A program made the position numbers and the translations under genes. Shown one piece after another: positions 34,176 to 43,913 of a stretch of 55,340 nucleotides of DNA; the first letter of the stretch is position 1, and each line of letters starts with the position of its first letter. Below the pieces are notes generated by a model that was not told the origin of the DNA, ran no database searches, and saw only the letters and a program-made list of their open reading frames with translations. Source of the stretch: Methanobacteriota archaeon (GTDB lineage: Archaea > Thermoplasmatota > Poseidoniia > Poseidoniales > Thalassarchaeaceae); the NCBI GenBank assembly GCA_018654845.1, contig JABIKU010000014.1:1-55340 (forward strand), given 5' to 3'.

Positions 34176-34922
34176 TCATAGTAAATTATTGTAAAAAATG
34201 ACTGCCATAACCACACCAGATAGTGTTGCGAGGAAGTTTACACTATGTTTTCCAATATATCCACGATTCTCAAGGAGTGCACCGAGTAGAGAGTCGACTT
34301 GGCAGCCAAGCCAACCAATCGAGGCGGCGAAAACGAAGAATATCGGCATCGCGATAACATTGTTTGAGAATGGAAATAATGCTATACCTACTATCGCGAT
34401 GAAGATGCCACCAGCAGCTGCGGCGACAGTTCCAGTCGGCGACATACCTCCATTAGTTCCGGCGGGAACAGCCTCTAGAGTGGTTATGCTCCTAGTTCGA
34501 TGATCGAGCGAGCCTATTTCTGATGCGAGTGTATCCGACGAAGCGACTGCGATGCTTGAAACAGCGGCTAAATACATCCAATCATAACCACCCGAATATG
34601 CATTAAATATTGCTAATAGCGTCACAGCACCACCATTAGCCATGACGTTTTTCCAACTACGAAGACCTTCATTAGCCTCATTTAAGGCCAATTGCAACTT
34701 CTCTTCGTACCGCCAATTTGTCGCTTTGGAACCTATGATTAGGAAAGCCATCAAAGTGACTAACCATGTCCAGTGACCAAGTAAAGAAACCACCAAGCCA
34801 ACTATAGTTGCAGCGATTAACCCACTCCGATCTAGCATATCTTTCATTCGAGAAGTTAATAGTAGAAACGCAACTAAAACCAGCGAAATCAATTGGTCTT
34901 CGGCAAGAACCATCGTGAACAC
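34176..34922 (-). CDS. DUF92 family membrane protein
   Basis: Polytopic protein of about 248 residues. DUF92 landmarks are present: RSWKNVMANGG, SSDTLASEIGS and VPAGTNGGMSPTGT. Plant VTE6 in this family is linked to phytyl-phosphate phosphorylation; in archaea a polyprenyl-phosphate role is only inferred. I favour the GTG at 34922, which follows AGGA (34930-34933) by 7 nt; ATG 34913 and TTG 34937 are alternatives. It precedes the redoxin-like gene on the same strand by few bases. Confidence 0.85.
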   Translation of the reverse strand: MFTMVLAEDQLISLVLVAFLLLTSRMKDMLDRSGLIAATIVGLVVSLLGHWTWLVTLMAFLIIGSKATNWRYEEKLQLALNEANEGLRSWKNVMANGGAVTLLAIFNAYSGGYDWMYLAAVSSIAVASSDTLASEIGSLDHRTRSITTLEAVPAGTNGGMSPTGTVAAAAGGIFIAIVGIALFPFSNNVIAMPIFFVFAASIGWLGCQVDSLLGALLENRGYIGKHSVNFLATLSGVVMAVIFYNNLL

Positions 34923-34997
34923 TAAACTATCCTGCAAGAAGCGCGGGTGATGAAGGGTTCCCTCAGGAAAAGTCCTCTATTCGTTTTTAGGAACTAT

Positions 34998-36575
34998 TCA
35001 ATGAAAAGCAATCGATTGGATTCCGCGCATTGAATACTTTGCAATAAATAATACCAAAATTATCATGCCTAGCAATATAATTATTGAAACTAACCCGATT
35101 ATTAATTCAGAAGCATGTAATTTTTCTAATAATAAAGTTGAGAAAATGAGTAATCCATTCCAAGACATATGTCCTATTATTGCGAATAATAATCCAAAGA
35201 AAACTGATTTAGGCATCTGGATTTGTCTTCCTGCGCGATAATGTTCGAGATCAAGAGTTATTTTCTCATAGGTGACAGAACCTTCTGAATATGTGTTTTC
35301 ATTCGATTTGGGTATTAATGAGGTGATAATTGATGGGATTCCATCAGAAGAAATAGTCCAACCTGATTCAGAAATTGGCACCTCTGCCTCACCCAAAGCG
35401 TCGACCATAGAATATTCGGGCCCATCATAACCTGAAAAATCGCCATCCATATCTACATCAATTCCTATCGTCTCAACTATTGTCATGGCAGTTGATGAAA
35501 ATTGATTTACGAAAAACAGTACACGAGCCCGGTTCTTAGAATCACTCACCCACCAACCTATCGCAGTACCACTTATCGAAGTCCAAACTGCATGTCCAGG
35601 AATTGACCCGATTCCACGCAATAACGAAGTAAACAACAATCCATCTAATCCTTCGACTGCAAAGGCAGATGAAATATAGAGTAAGTTTTCTGAAATTGCA
35701 AAACCTAAACCTACTGTAAACCCAATTTGAAAACCATGTTTCGGACCCCTCATCATTGGTAAAAAACAGGCAACTGCAATGGCTTTGAAGAATTCTTCAC
35801 CAATCGGAGCACTCAACACTATCGTCAAAATTTCCCCAGTTGAAGCAGCCCACCCAGACGGTATCAGAGTCGGCGTCAACCAACTATTAATCAAAATGGC
35901 AGGCAAACCAGCAGCCATGCCTGCAAAAAGCCACGATTCCGCCTCACGTAATCTGGTTGGCATTCCAATCAACTTTGAAGAAGAAGACAACCACGCGTAT
36001 GCTGGAATCGAAAATAATGCAAAAACCAAAGGGATCCCTACTACATAGGATGCGACGGAACCAACAGTCCCTCCATTATTTTCGAACACTGAAAATATTG
36101 CAGCAAGGATTAGGAGGGAAGTGAAAATTAGCCAAATTCTTCGGGAGGGGGGAGTGTCTAATATTGAATCATCTCGAACAATAAATCGATGCATATCACT
36201 CGGTGTTTGAGTCATTATTGAACCACCTTCGGGTAAAGCATGTGCACACATACCATTTTCGTTGGTTGTAACTAGACGAACTTCAATCAATTTTGGTTTG
36301 TGAATTGATAATAATAATGCTAGTAATGGTAAAGTGCAAATCGCACCACCGAAAGTTATCGCTGAATTAAATTCTAAAAGTCCAATCAGAGTTGTTGCGG
36401 ACGATTGAACAATTAATGCCATCAGAATCGTATTCCCTAGCAAGGAAAAATAGCTCTTCCATGATTTTTGAGCCCGAGATATTTGCAAATCTTCAGGTGG
36501 TTTAGAGAGTTTAGTAGGCTCAAGAACACGATAGCTGTGACCCATTCTATTCGTGATAATTCGAACCATAATCAT
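34998..36575 (-). CDS. PrsW-family intramembrane protease
   Basis: Polytopic protein of 525 residues with the PrsW signature: E260-E261-x2-K264 (PIGEEFFKA), E286-N (SENLLY) and H328 (PGHAVWT). PrsW proteins are glutamic-type intramembrane proteases related to CAAX proteases; the bacterial example cleaves an anti-sigma factor. An extra soluble stretch of about 100 residues (about 345-445, with DVDMDGDFSGYDGP) splits the membrane core before two C-terminal segments. The substrate is unknown. Confidence 0.85.
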   Translation of the reverse strand: MIMVRIITNRMGHSYRVLEPTKLSKPPEDLQISRAQKSWKSYFSLLGNTILMALIVQSSATTLIGLLEFNSAITFGGAICTLPLLALLLSIHKPKLIEVRLVTTNENGMCAHALPEGGSIMTQTPSDMHRFIVRDDSILDTPPSRRIWLIFTSLLILAAIFSVFENNGGTVGSVASYVVGIPLVFALFSIPAYAWLSSSSKLIGMPTRLREAESWLFAGMAAGLPAILINSWLTPTLIPSGWAASTGEILTIVLSAPIGEEFFKAIAVACFLPMMRGPKHGFQIGFTVGLGFAISENLLYISSAFAVEGLDGLLFTSLLRGIGSIPGHAVWTSISGTAIGWWVSDSKNRARVLFFVNQFSSTAMTIVETIGIDVDMDGDFSGYDGPEYSMVDALGEAEVPISESGWTISSDGIPSIITSLIPKSNENTYSEGSVTYEKITLDLEHYRAGRQIQMPKSVFFGLLFAIIGHMSWNGLLIFSTLLLEKLHASELIIGLVSIIILLGMIILVLFIAKYSMRGIQSIAFH

Positions 36576-36703
36576 CCCGTGTTTTGCCGCTCAGATCGCC
36601 CATCACTCGAGATGCCCGAGGCACCCGGTGCTGTTCTTCATCACTGCGACGTATGCTGAGGTAGGAGTCTGGTACTATTGGATTTCGATTAGAAGAAGCT
36701 AGA

Positions 36704-36898
36704 TTAAACGATAGCACCGCAATTTCCACAAAACATCTCGTTTCGATTAGGATCCCTTTGCATGCTCCATTCCCCACAAGCGGGGCAGGGTGGTAAACCA
36801 CCCTCACTCGGTGCTACCAAAGGGCCGCGTCGCTTTTTCTTCTTAGTCGGACGAAACCATCCTTTCTTTGGTCGCTTAACCTTCGGCACCCTAACCAC
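36704..36898 (-). CDS. Small basic zinc-ribbon protein
   Basis: 64 residues: a very basic N-terminus (KVKRPKKGWFRPTKKKKRRG) and a C-terminal ribbon C-x2-C-x15-C-x2-C (CPACGEWS ... FCGNCGAIV). The spacing resembles ribosomal eS27A-type ribbons, but I do not claim that identity. There is no ATG start; GTG at 36898 or 36889, both near AGGTGG, must serve. It stands alone between the PrsW gene and the divergent FAD oxidoreductase, with a separate upstream region. An RNA-binding role is inferred from charge. Confidence 0.6.
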   Translation of the reverse strand: MVRVPKVKRPKKGWFRPTKKKKRRGPLVAPSEGGLPPCPACGEWSMQRDPNRNEMFCGNCGAIV

Positions 36899-36979
36899 CT
36901 GTAAATAACTCAGAACGATTTACCTTCAAGATTCTTCGCATACCGATGTGATGATATGCTTGAATAAAATCGCAAATCT

Positions 36980-38254
36980 ATGAATGGGGTGGGAGATAGC
37001 CTAACCAATTCAGAATCGAAAGATGTAACTATTATTGGTGGAGGAATCATCGGCCTTTCCAGTGCGTATTATCTGAGTAATAGTGGCTATTCAGTAAGAG
37101 TTATTGAGCAAGGAAATATCGCCAACGGTTCATCTAGAGAAAATTGTGGTTTAATCTCACCAAGCCATGCTTTACCGCTTCCTCGACCAGGATTAATTAT
37201 GAAAGCGATGAAAATGATGGTCAAAAAAGACTCTCCACTCTATGTTAATCCAATTATGGACTGGACCACTCTGACTTGGTTTGTAAAAACTGCAGGTCTG
37301 TGTAATAATACCGCCTTGAAACGAGCGATGCTCGGCCGTCAACAACTCTTGGATGAATCCCGGCCGATGTGGAATGAATGGGCTGAAATTGACGGCTTTG
37401 AATTTGAATTTGAAGAAAAAGGCTGCATTCAAGTCCATGCAACTAAATCCGATTTCAATAAATTTATACCACTCCAACGAATGTTAGATGATATCGATTT
37501 AGTAGGTAGAGAATTTATTGGAGAGGAACTGTTAGAGCTTGAACCCGGTTTGAAATCGGGCTTATACGGCGGATGGTTTTACGATTTTGACGCACAAATG
37601 CGACCAGAGAATGTAATGATAGGGATGCGAAACTGTGTCGAATCATTAGGAGTTGAAATTCTTGAAAATTGTCAAGTTAATTCATTTGAATCAAAACAAA
37701 ACAAGATTACATCGGTAATCACTACGAATGGAAAATACAGTTCTGATAACTATGTCCTTGCAACTGGCTCATGGTCTCCTAAACTGGGGAAAAGGCTTGG
37801 AATAAAAATACCAGTTCAACCCGGAAAAGGGTATAGTATCACTTTAGAAAGACCAGAAGGATGTGTCAATACACCACTGATTCTGAGCGAATCAAGTATG
37901 GCCGTGACCCCTTGGCAAAGTGGACTAAGGTTAGGTGGAACAATGGAATTTTCAGGATTTAACAAGAAGATAAATCAATCAAGAATTGAGGCATTAAAAC
38001 GAGGAGCAAGACGATACTTGCGAGCACCGGGTGAGAGTTTGATTCAAGATGAATGGTATGGTTGGAGACCAATGACACCAGATGGAATGCCGGTCATAGA
38101 TTTTTCACCAAAGCATGACAATCTAATCATCGCTGCCGGCCATAATATGCAAGGAATGTCGATGGCTCCCAAAACTGGAAAGATAGTTTCTGATTTGGTA
38201 GAAGGAATTTCCCCCGATATCGATTTGTCTTATTACTCAGCGAATCGATTCTGA
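36980..38254 (+). CDS. FAD-dependent oxidoreductase, DadA/glycine-oxidase type
   Basis: 424 residues. The N-terminal dinucleotide fold (IIGGGIIGLSSAYYLSNSG, then the acidic VIEQG) and the C-terminal FAD-binding part (DGMPVIDFSPKHDNLIIAAGH, then GMSMAPKTGKI) mark the DAO family, which oxidises amines of D-amino acids, glycine or sarcosine. No signal peptide. The gene converges with the glutamate synthase operon 3 bp away. The substrate cannot be decided; an amino-acid-derived one suits the neighbours. Confidence 0.9.
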   Translation: MNGVGDSLTNSESKDVTIIGGGIIGLSSAYYLSNSGYSVRVIEQGNIANGSSRENCGLISPSHALPLPRPGLIMKAMKMMVKKDSPLYVNPIMDWTTLTWFVKTAGLCNNTALKRAMLGRQQLLDESRPMWNEWAEIDGFEFEFEEKGCIQVHATKSDFNKFIPLQRMLDDIDLVGREFIGEELLELEPGLKSGLYGGWFYDFDAQMRPENVMIGMRNCVESLGVEILENCQVNSFESKQNKITSVITTNGKYSSDNYVLATGSWSPKLGKRLGIKIPVQPGKGYSITLERPEGCVNTPLILSESSMAVTPWQSGLRLGGTMEFSGFNKKINQSRIEALKRGARRYLRAPGESLIQDEWYGWRPMTPDGMPVIDFSPKHDNLIIAAGHNMQGMSMAPKTGKIVSDLVEGISPDIDLSYYSANRF

Positions 38255-38257
38255 AAA

Positions 38258-40837
38258 TCAATCGTTAGCATGCCCAACCCATGCTGCTTCTGCATGCAGG
38301 GTCTTCGATTTCACTGGAATGATTTTTCTGTACACTTCAGCTGGGCTTCGCATTTCTCCTTCAACGGTAAGCAGACGTTGTAATGGTATCCCGAAATGTT
38401 CCTGATTTCTATAGAGAATTGGTTGAACAACCGCCCAATCAGCATCGGTCATTTCGGTAAATGCACCGCCATTGAGTTGAGAATCAGATAATCTACGGCG
38501 CGGATCACGAATGTAAATCGCACCACCACTTGCGAGAGAGAATAGATTTCCGCCAGGATATGGCGTTTCGAGAGAAGTCAGTTCTCCTCTCTCATCAAAT
38601 TTCATTCCGTTAACAATTACAAATCCACCACCATCTAGAGGATCCCCTGCCATGAATGACTCAGCAAGGTAATCTAAAGCTGTACCATTGATTACTAATT
38701 TTGGACTCCCGACACTATTGATCATAGGGCGTCCTGCAGCATTGCCTAGAACGAATAATTCCCCACCTTTCGCTCCATAACCGTAGCATTGACCTACATC
38801 TCCGTGGATGACCAACTCCCCTGATTTATGTATCTGGCCAATCTGATCTTGGCCATTTCCATGCATATGAATAATCATTCCATCATTGCCGCTACCGAGA
38901 TAATCACCAACAGCACCGAAGACATCGATTCGAACACCATCGGTATTAGCCCCGAATCCATTACCGATGAATCGATGGCCACGGCAATGAAGAATTACGA
39001 AGTTCATCCAGCCGATTTCGTATAGATTAATTAGTTCCCGAGCGAAAGAATTCACCCCTTCGATTGGATATTCTCTAGCATCGATAACGAATGATTGGTT
39101 CGATTCAGTAGGTTTTGGCCGATGACCTATCGTCTTCTGGCCAACGTAATTTTCACAAGGGTTAGATGAAGATGAAGCGAGTATTCGGATAAGTTTGGAT
39201 TCAACGAGATCGAACCAGCGACTGGAACGAAGTGAGCCAGTGTCGTATTTTCTATCCAACAATAACGTCAATATATCCCAACCCCACATTCGTCCAGCAG
39301 TTTTCACATTGGCTTCAATTTCATCCAAAACAGCACGAGCCTCATCCCAACCGAGATGAGGTAATGCTTCGATAACAGAATTGAAAACTATTTGTCCTTC
39401 ACCAGCAATATCAACTCCAGACCGGTCTGCGGCAGAAGTCAACTCGAAATCACCACCAGGGTGAGTATTGACTATCGTGCCGAATTTATCTGACATTATC
39501 AACTCCTTCGAACCATCTGATTTTGGAACGACATCGAAAACAAAGGCTCCTCCATCGGTGTACGAACCACCTCTGGCGTTCCAATATTCATCGGCTCTGC
39601 GCCAAAATCGTGTATCTTCACTAGCTAAACTATCGAGAACTGCATCGATGACTTGTTTCTCCGAACCACAGAATGCAATTCCAACCTCACCACGCTGGTA
39701 TGCGAATACCTGCGGGCGTAGCATCGAAGTGTCAGTAATCCCAAGCAATTGGTGAGTGGTCCCACTGGACTGTGCGATGATGAAAAACCAAGGACCATCT
39801 GGCGAGCCGTGAATATGGGTTTTCTGAATCGCCTCGTAAACAACTTGCTTTTCCTCTGGAAGCATGATGAAATCGAGCTCACTAGTTGGTGCGAGACTCT
39901 CTATCACATGCTCTGTAGAATAACCATAGACACGACGGTGTAAGTCGTAAGCCAGCGCAGCAACTTCAGTATCGGTGAAGAAAAGTGGTTCCATCCCCCT
40001 TTGAGCCAAGTAATCCTTCACTGAAACATAATTAGAAAAATCACCATTGTGAACGAGTGCAGCATCGATCCCCTGCCCGAACGGATGTGCACCCCCCGGG
40101 TGTGTGACTCTTCCTCTAGTTGGGTATCTATGATGTCCGATCCACACATGAGAAGTTACATCATCAAGACAATAATACTTGATAACATCCTCAGCATATC
40201 CGACAATTTTCAAAATCAACATATCTCTACCATGACTCAAAACAAAGGCATCTGTTCTGCCATCTTTTGCGTAAAATTCCACATTCAATTCATGAGTTGT
40301 ATGGAAGACGAATTCTTGTTCGACCGCTTCCCGGTCGGAAGCATCGATGATAGCATCTAATCTAGTTTCAATGAATTCATCGACTTTGTTTTTACGAGGT
40401 TTTACAAAATATACCACTACGTCAGGTGGGCGAGCATCTAAGGCAGGTAAATCGTTCTGCCAAGATGAAAGAGTTGGCATGTCATGAACATAGATCAATT
40501 CGAAATTTTCGTTAATGAATTTCTCTTCAACAGCAGTGCGAACGCTGCTGTCAAGATATGCGACTGAATAAAGATAATTATTATCAAGAATTTGTTGATC
40601 AACACCGAAATCATTGGGGTTTAACCCAACCATTGCTACACCGCCGCCTTTGCCGTTTCCACGATTACGCATCTGTTCAAGAGAATCGAAAAGGTGTCGC
40701 CCGGCAACTGGGATTTCACAAGCTAGACCGACAACTCCGCAACCTCCTTCAGCTGCATCTTCATCACGACGCTCAAATTTTGGGTGACTAGCAGTCATTC
40801 GACGCCGAGCATCCATTATCACGTTCGGGTCAATCAT
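38258..40837 (-). CDS. gltB: Glutamate synthase, amidotransferase plus GXGXG domains
   Basis: 859 residues joining the first and last parts of large-subunit glutamate synthase. A propeptide of 32 residues precedes Cys33 (GGCGVVGL), the presumed Ntn nucleophile of a class II glutamine amidotransferase (to ~400; HHRYPTRGRVTHPGGAHPF, VHNGDFSNY). The GXGXG beta-helix occupies about 595-825 (GNGFGANTDGVRIDVFGAVGDYLG). The FMN-binding synthase domain that normally lies between them is encoded by the next upstream gene. The ATG overlaps the stop of that gene by 4 nt. It supplies ammonia from glutamine. Confidence 0.92.
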   Translation of the reverse strand: MIDPNVIMDARRRMTASHPKFERRDEDAAEGGCGVVGLACEIPVAGRHLFDSLEQMRNRGNGKGGGVAMVGLNPNDFGVDQQILDNNYLYSVAYLDSSVRTAVEEKFINENFELIYVHDMPTLSSWQNDLPALDARPPDVVVYFVKPRKNKVDEFIETRLDAIIDASDREAVEQEFVFHTTHELNVEFYAKDGRTDAFVLSHGRDMLILKIVGYAEDVIKYYCLDDVTSHVWIGHHRYPTRGRVTHPGGAHPFGQGIDAALVHNGDFSNYVSVKDYLAQRGMEPLFFTDTEVAALAYDLHRRVYGYSTEHVIESLAPTSELDFIMLPEEKQVVYEAIQKTHIHGSPDGPWFFIIAQSSGTTHQLLGITDTSMLRPQVFAYQRGEVGIAFCGSEKQVIDAVLDSLASEDTRFWRRADEYWNARGGSYTDGGAFVFDVVPKSDGSKELIMSDKFGTIVNTHPGGDFELTSAADRSGVDIAGEGQIVFNSVIEALPHLGWDEARAVLDEIEANVKTAGRMWGWDILTLLLDRKYDTGSLRSSRWFDLVESKLIRILASSSSNPCENYVGQKTIGHRPKPTESNQSFVIDAREYPIEGVNSFARELINLYEIGWMNFVILHCRGHRFIGNGFGANTDGVRIDVFGAVGDYLGSGNDGMIIHMHGNGQDQIGQIHKSGELVIHGDVGQCYGYGAKGGELFVLGNAAGRPMINSVGSPKLVINGTALDYLAESFMAGDPLDGGGFVIVNGMKFDERGELTSLETPYPGGNLFSLASGGAIYIRDPRRRLSDSQLNGGAFTEMTDADWAVVQPILYRNQEHFGIPLQRLLTVEGEMRSPAEVYRKIIPVKSKTLHAEAAWVGHAND

Positions 40838-42153
40838 TCACTCGCCTCCTTTGGAATATATTGCAATAAATCGGTTCGGCCGCGTAATTGATTGACATCG
40901 TCTAAACCGAGTTTACGAAGGATATCTCGCATCCGCCACTGCATAGCGCTGTAGAGATTATCAAGGCGCTGAACAGCCCAATCTTGAGGCACCCATTCTT
41001 GCAATTCGATATCGGTCGTAGTCAATCCCCATGGGCATCCACGACCAGAGGGGCCTCCTTCACAATTGGAACAACGTGTACAACCAAGGCCAATCAAATC
41101 AGATGTCCCGAGGACGCACCCATCTGCACCTAGAGCAATCGCTTTTGCCATATCATCAGCCGTTCGAATTCCTCCACTGGCGATGAGTGTTACCCTATCT
41201 CTAACTCCCTCGGCAACGAGGAATTTGTGAACTTTCGGAATAGCCAATTCAATCGGCATCGCGATATTTTTCTTAGCGATTTCCGGAGCCGCACCTGTAC
41301 CACCATATCCACCATCAAGATGAATAATATGAGCGCCAGCATAGAATGAACCGACGGCAACCATATCAACATCGTGAGGTGTACTCACCTTGACAGAAAG
41401 CAAGGCCTTTGGGTTGACTGTCTCTATCCAGTCCAAGTGTTTAGAGTGATCTTCAACAGAATAAGTCGAATGGAATGGGAAAGGACTGAAGAGGCTGACA
41501 AAAGGAACACTACCCCGTAATTTTGCAACTTCTTCTCCGGCTTTTGCAGCCAATAAATGGCCTCCAAGTCCTGGCTTTGCTCCCTGAGCATACTTGAATT
41601 CAACAATCGGTGCAGCTTGAATCGTATCCTCTTCGACACCGAAGTATCCAGTAGCAACCTGAGTGATAACATTCTCTTCAACCTCTCTCAATTCAGCAGG
41701 ATAGCCACCTTCACCTGTTGAGATGAAAGAGTTCCATCTCCTCGCATTTCGAGCTCGTGACATCATCACGTTTACTGAAACCGATCCGTATGACATCCCG
41801 CCGCCATACCATGGGATATCGATAGAAATCTTGTTTTTCTCATCTCCGCGGCGATTCAAATCAAGTTTTGTTGAAATATTTTCAGAATGCTCGACCCATC
41901 CAGATTCATCGAGAAATTGGAATCTTAGTAGATCAAATCCACCGTCTGAATTTCCGGTTTTGAAATTTAATTTTTCAGGAACTTTACCTGTTTCTGCCAT
42001 ATACCAAGTCGAGAGAATTAACTCATCAGTCCAACGGGCATCACCCAATGCTTCAGGAATATCAAAGTCACCAAAAGCTCGGGCATTCATTCCGTTGTGT
42101 AACAGATTTGTCGTCTTATCAATTAGAATTTCACTCGGCTTTGCAATCGTCAT
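40834..42153 (-). CDS. gltB: Glutamate synthase FMN/3Fe-4S domain protein
   Basis: 439 residues: the FMN-binding TIM barrel that makes glutamate from 2-oxoglutarate and ammonia. Seen are PWYGGGMSYGSVSVNVMMSR, the STGEGGYP loop, AQGAKPGLGGHL, LDGGYGGTGAAPE, TLIASGGIRTADDMAKAIALG and the cluster loop GLGCTRCSNCEGGPSG with its cysteines. It overlaps the stop of the 500-residue paralogue by one base (TAATG). The electron donor (ferredoxin or NAD(P)H subunit) is not visible in the window. Confidence 0.93.
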   Translation of the reverse strand: MTIAKPSEILIDKTTNLLHNGMNARAFGDFDIPEALGDARWTDELILSTWYMAETGKVPEKLNFKTGNSDGGFDLLRFQFLDESGWVEHSENISTKLDLNRRGDEKNKISIDIPWYGGGMSYGSVSVNVMMSRARNARRWNSFISTGEGGYPAELREVEENVITQVATGYFGVEEDTIQAAPIVEFKYAQGAKPGLGGHLLAAKAGEEVAKLRGSVPFVSLFSPFPFHSTYSVEDHSKHLDWIETVNPKALLSVKVSTPHDVDMVAVGSFYAGAHIIHLDGGYGGTGAAPEIAKKNIAMPIELAIPKVHKFLVAEGVRDRVTLIASGGIRTADDMAKAIALGADGCVLGTSDLIGLGCTRCSNCEGGPSGRGCPWGLTTTDIELQEWVPQDWAVQRLDNLYSAMQWRMRDILRKLGLDDVNQLRGRTDLLQYIPKEASE

Positions 42154-43655
42154 TAATTGCCACCTCCCACATAACCTGCTATTCCTTCAAAAGCTTCATC
42201 CTCAAGGTGTTCGACTATCATTGAGCGCCCGAATTCACCACGGAGTCGACGGACCTCTCTAATTCCCATCGCTCCGAGAATTTCGAGTAATTGGTCTCTC
42301 CAACTTCCACAAAGGTTGGTCAATCGTTGCTTGGCCCATCCTTCATCCATTTTCTTTGGTAAATTGCCAATTACTCCCGCTCTATTAACCAACGAACCAG
42401 CCGAACGGCCCTGTAATGCGAAGAGAACGGGAAGATCTAATGCGACTGCATCAAGCCCACTAATAATCGACTTAGGCACATGGTCGGCTCCGATGATTCC
42501 GCCTGCTCCGATTAATGTCACAAGATCTCGACGACCTTGCTCAATCAATCTCAAATGTGCTTCTTTGAATAACTCGGTGACGAATTGACCATCTTCACCT
42601 CTGCCGTGCAGGTCGGCCAGCAGGTGAATCACTTCAACACCATGATTTACTGCAGAATCTAGTTTAGGTTGCCATCCTTCTTCGAATTTTATCCTTACAC
42701 CGATCATAGCGTCACTAACAGATCGTGCAGTATCTACTGCTGAACTATCCCATCCATCTAATTGAATCAAACGAGCGTTGGGGAAATTCGAAGATTTTTC
42801 AGCTTCATCAATTGAAAGAACTGGGATAATATTTGCTGAATCAATTGCCATTCGTTCCACATCACTACTAGTTACACATGCCAAAGAATCAATTTCTTTA
42901 CTCGTTGAATCGATTACTCGAATCAATTTTTCAGTTCCCAAATCACCAGGGGGAATGTCGAAAATAAATGGCACTTGAATGTTGAACATCTTTGGCGTGT
43001 TTCCAATAATTTCACCTTTTTCATCAAAGCATAAGTGCATTGGTTTAGAGCCGATATCGACCGAAGTTCCAATTAATTCGCGTCCATGAATTCCATCTCT
43101 GCTAGGTCGAACGATCTCCGACATATCAGTTAACATTCCATCAAATCCGGGGCCACCAAATCTACCTCGGTAACCCTGCCCACGAACTGGAACCATGCCT
43201 TTTTTCGCCTCTTCATCAATCGCAGCAATGTGCCCATGAGTGGTGTATGAATCGCCTAGTGAGAGCCGTTCAGGATTTGGTAAAACCTTGACAAATTCGG
43301 GGTGTTGAATTGTACATCGCAAACATCCTACACAAAGATGAGGGCGAGGGGAAAAACCCCCTACTGGTCCAGAGAAAACACCGTAAGTACAAGGCCTAGA
43401 CAATATGACCTCAGCATTTCCTTTGTAGTGAATTATTTCTTTGAAAATATATTTTGCAAGGCCGACCTTTCCGATTTCGACAAGAAATCGAATTGGTAAA
43501 GATTGTACATCATCTACCTCTTCCGTATCGATGTGATAGCGATGATAAAGATCAGCCAATTGCCTTCCTCGGCGTGCCGATTCAGTCTCAAATGATTCCA
43601 TAGACAATCGGCCTTCTGAAATAACTGAACTACTCGCTTTCTCCGATGTCAACAT
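42153..43655 (-). CDS. Glutamate-synthase-like protein with 4Fe-4S motif and degenerate barrel
   Basis: About 500 residues, first gene of the operon. The N-terminal part has HLCVGCLRCTIQHPEF (C-x2-C-x2-C) and the archaeal glutamate-synthase phrase GRFGGPGFDGMLTDMSEIVR. The C-terminal part parallels the barrel of the 439-residue protein (VTLIGAGGIIGADHVPKSIISG; WRDQLLEILGAMGIREVRRLRG) but lacks its 3Fe-4S cysteines (LQGRSAGSLV). I infer an electron-entry or regulatory partner that arose by duplication. ATG 43655 follows GGTGG; GTG 43667 is an alternative. Confidence 0.82.
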   Translation of the reverse strand: MLTSEKASSSVISEGRLSMESFETESARRGRQLADLYHRYHIDTEEVDDVQSLPIRFLVEIGKVGLAKYIFKEIIHYKGNAEVILSRPCTYGVFSGPVGGFSPRPHLCVGCLRCTIQHPEFVKVLPNPERLSLGDSYTTHGHIAAIDEEAKKGMVPVRGQGYRGRFGGPGFDGMLTDMSEIVRPSRDGIHGRELIGTSVDIGSKPMHLCFDEKGEIIGNTPKMFNIQVPFIFDIPPGDLGTEKLIRVIDSTSKEIDSLACVTSSDVERMAIDSANIIPVLSIDEAEKSSNFPNARLIQLDGWDSSAVDTARSVSDAMIGVRIKFEEGWQPKLDSAVNHGVEVIHLLADLHGRGEDGQFVTELFKEAHLRLIEQGRRDLVTLIGAGGIIGADHVPKSIISGLDAVALDLPVLFALQGRSAGSLVNRAGVIGNLPKKMDEGWAKQRLTNLCGSWRDQLLEILGAMGIREVRRLRGEFGRSMIVEHLEDEAFEGIAGYVGGGN

Positions 43656-43693
43656 AGAATCCACCACTATGCATCTAATGCGGAGTCAATTCG

Positions 43694-43703
43694 ACTATAA
43701 TCA
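43694..43703 (-). promoter_or_regulatory. Probable TATA box of the glutamate synthase operon
   Basis: The minus strand reads TGATTATAGTC about 40 bp before the first gene, giving a start near 43675 and a short leader. The rest of the 43668-43913 interval between this operon and the divergent MFS gene is AT-rich and holds nothing else I can name. Confidence 0.4.
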
Positions 43704-43913
43704 TTGGCTCAATTAGACATGAAAAGACAGATTTGTTGACCTTACGCACATCATTCAGCAGTAATAATAAACATTTGTCCACAATTTTACTAATTTCTTA
43801 TACATTTGCCCATTAGTCAAGTATACAACGGGGATAATCTTTTCAAATGACTTATTTGTTGGCTGTTTTCTTGCCCCATTAATTCAAATGCTTTCCTTCG
43901 GGCGAGTACTATT

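Noticed and set aside
36547-36807. 86-codon minus-strand frame overlapping the PrsW start and the zinc-ribbon gene
   Set aside because: Overlaps a better-supported gene in another frame and has no recognisable feature.
41723-42262. 179-codon plus-strand frame
   Set aside because: Antisense to the junction of two glutamate synthase genes, which are well supported by motifs.
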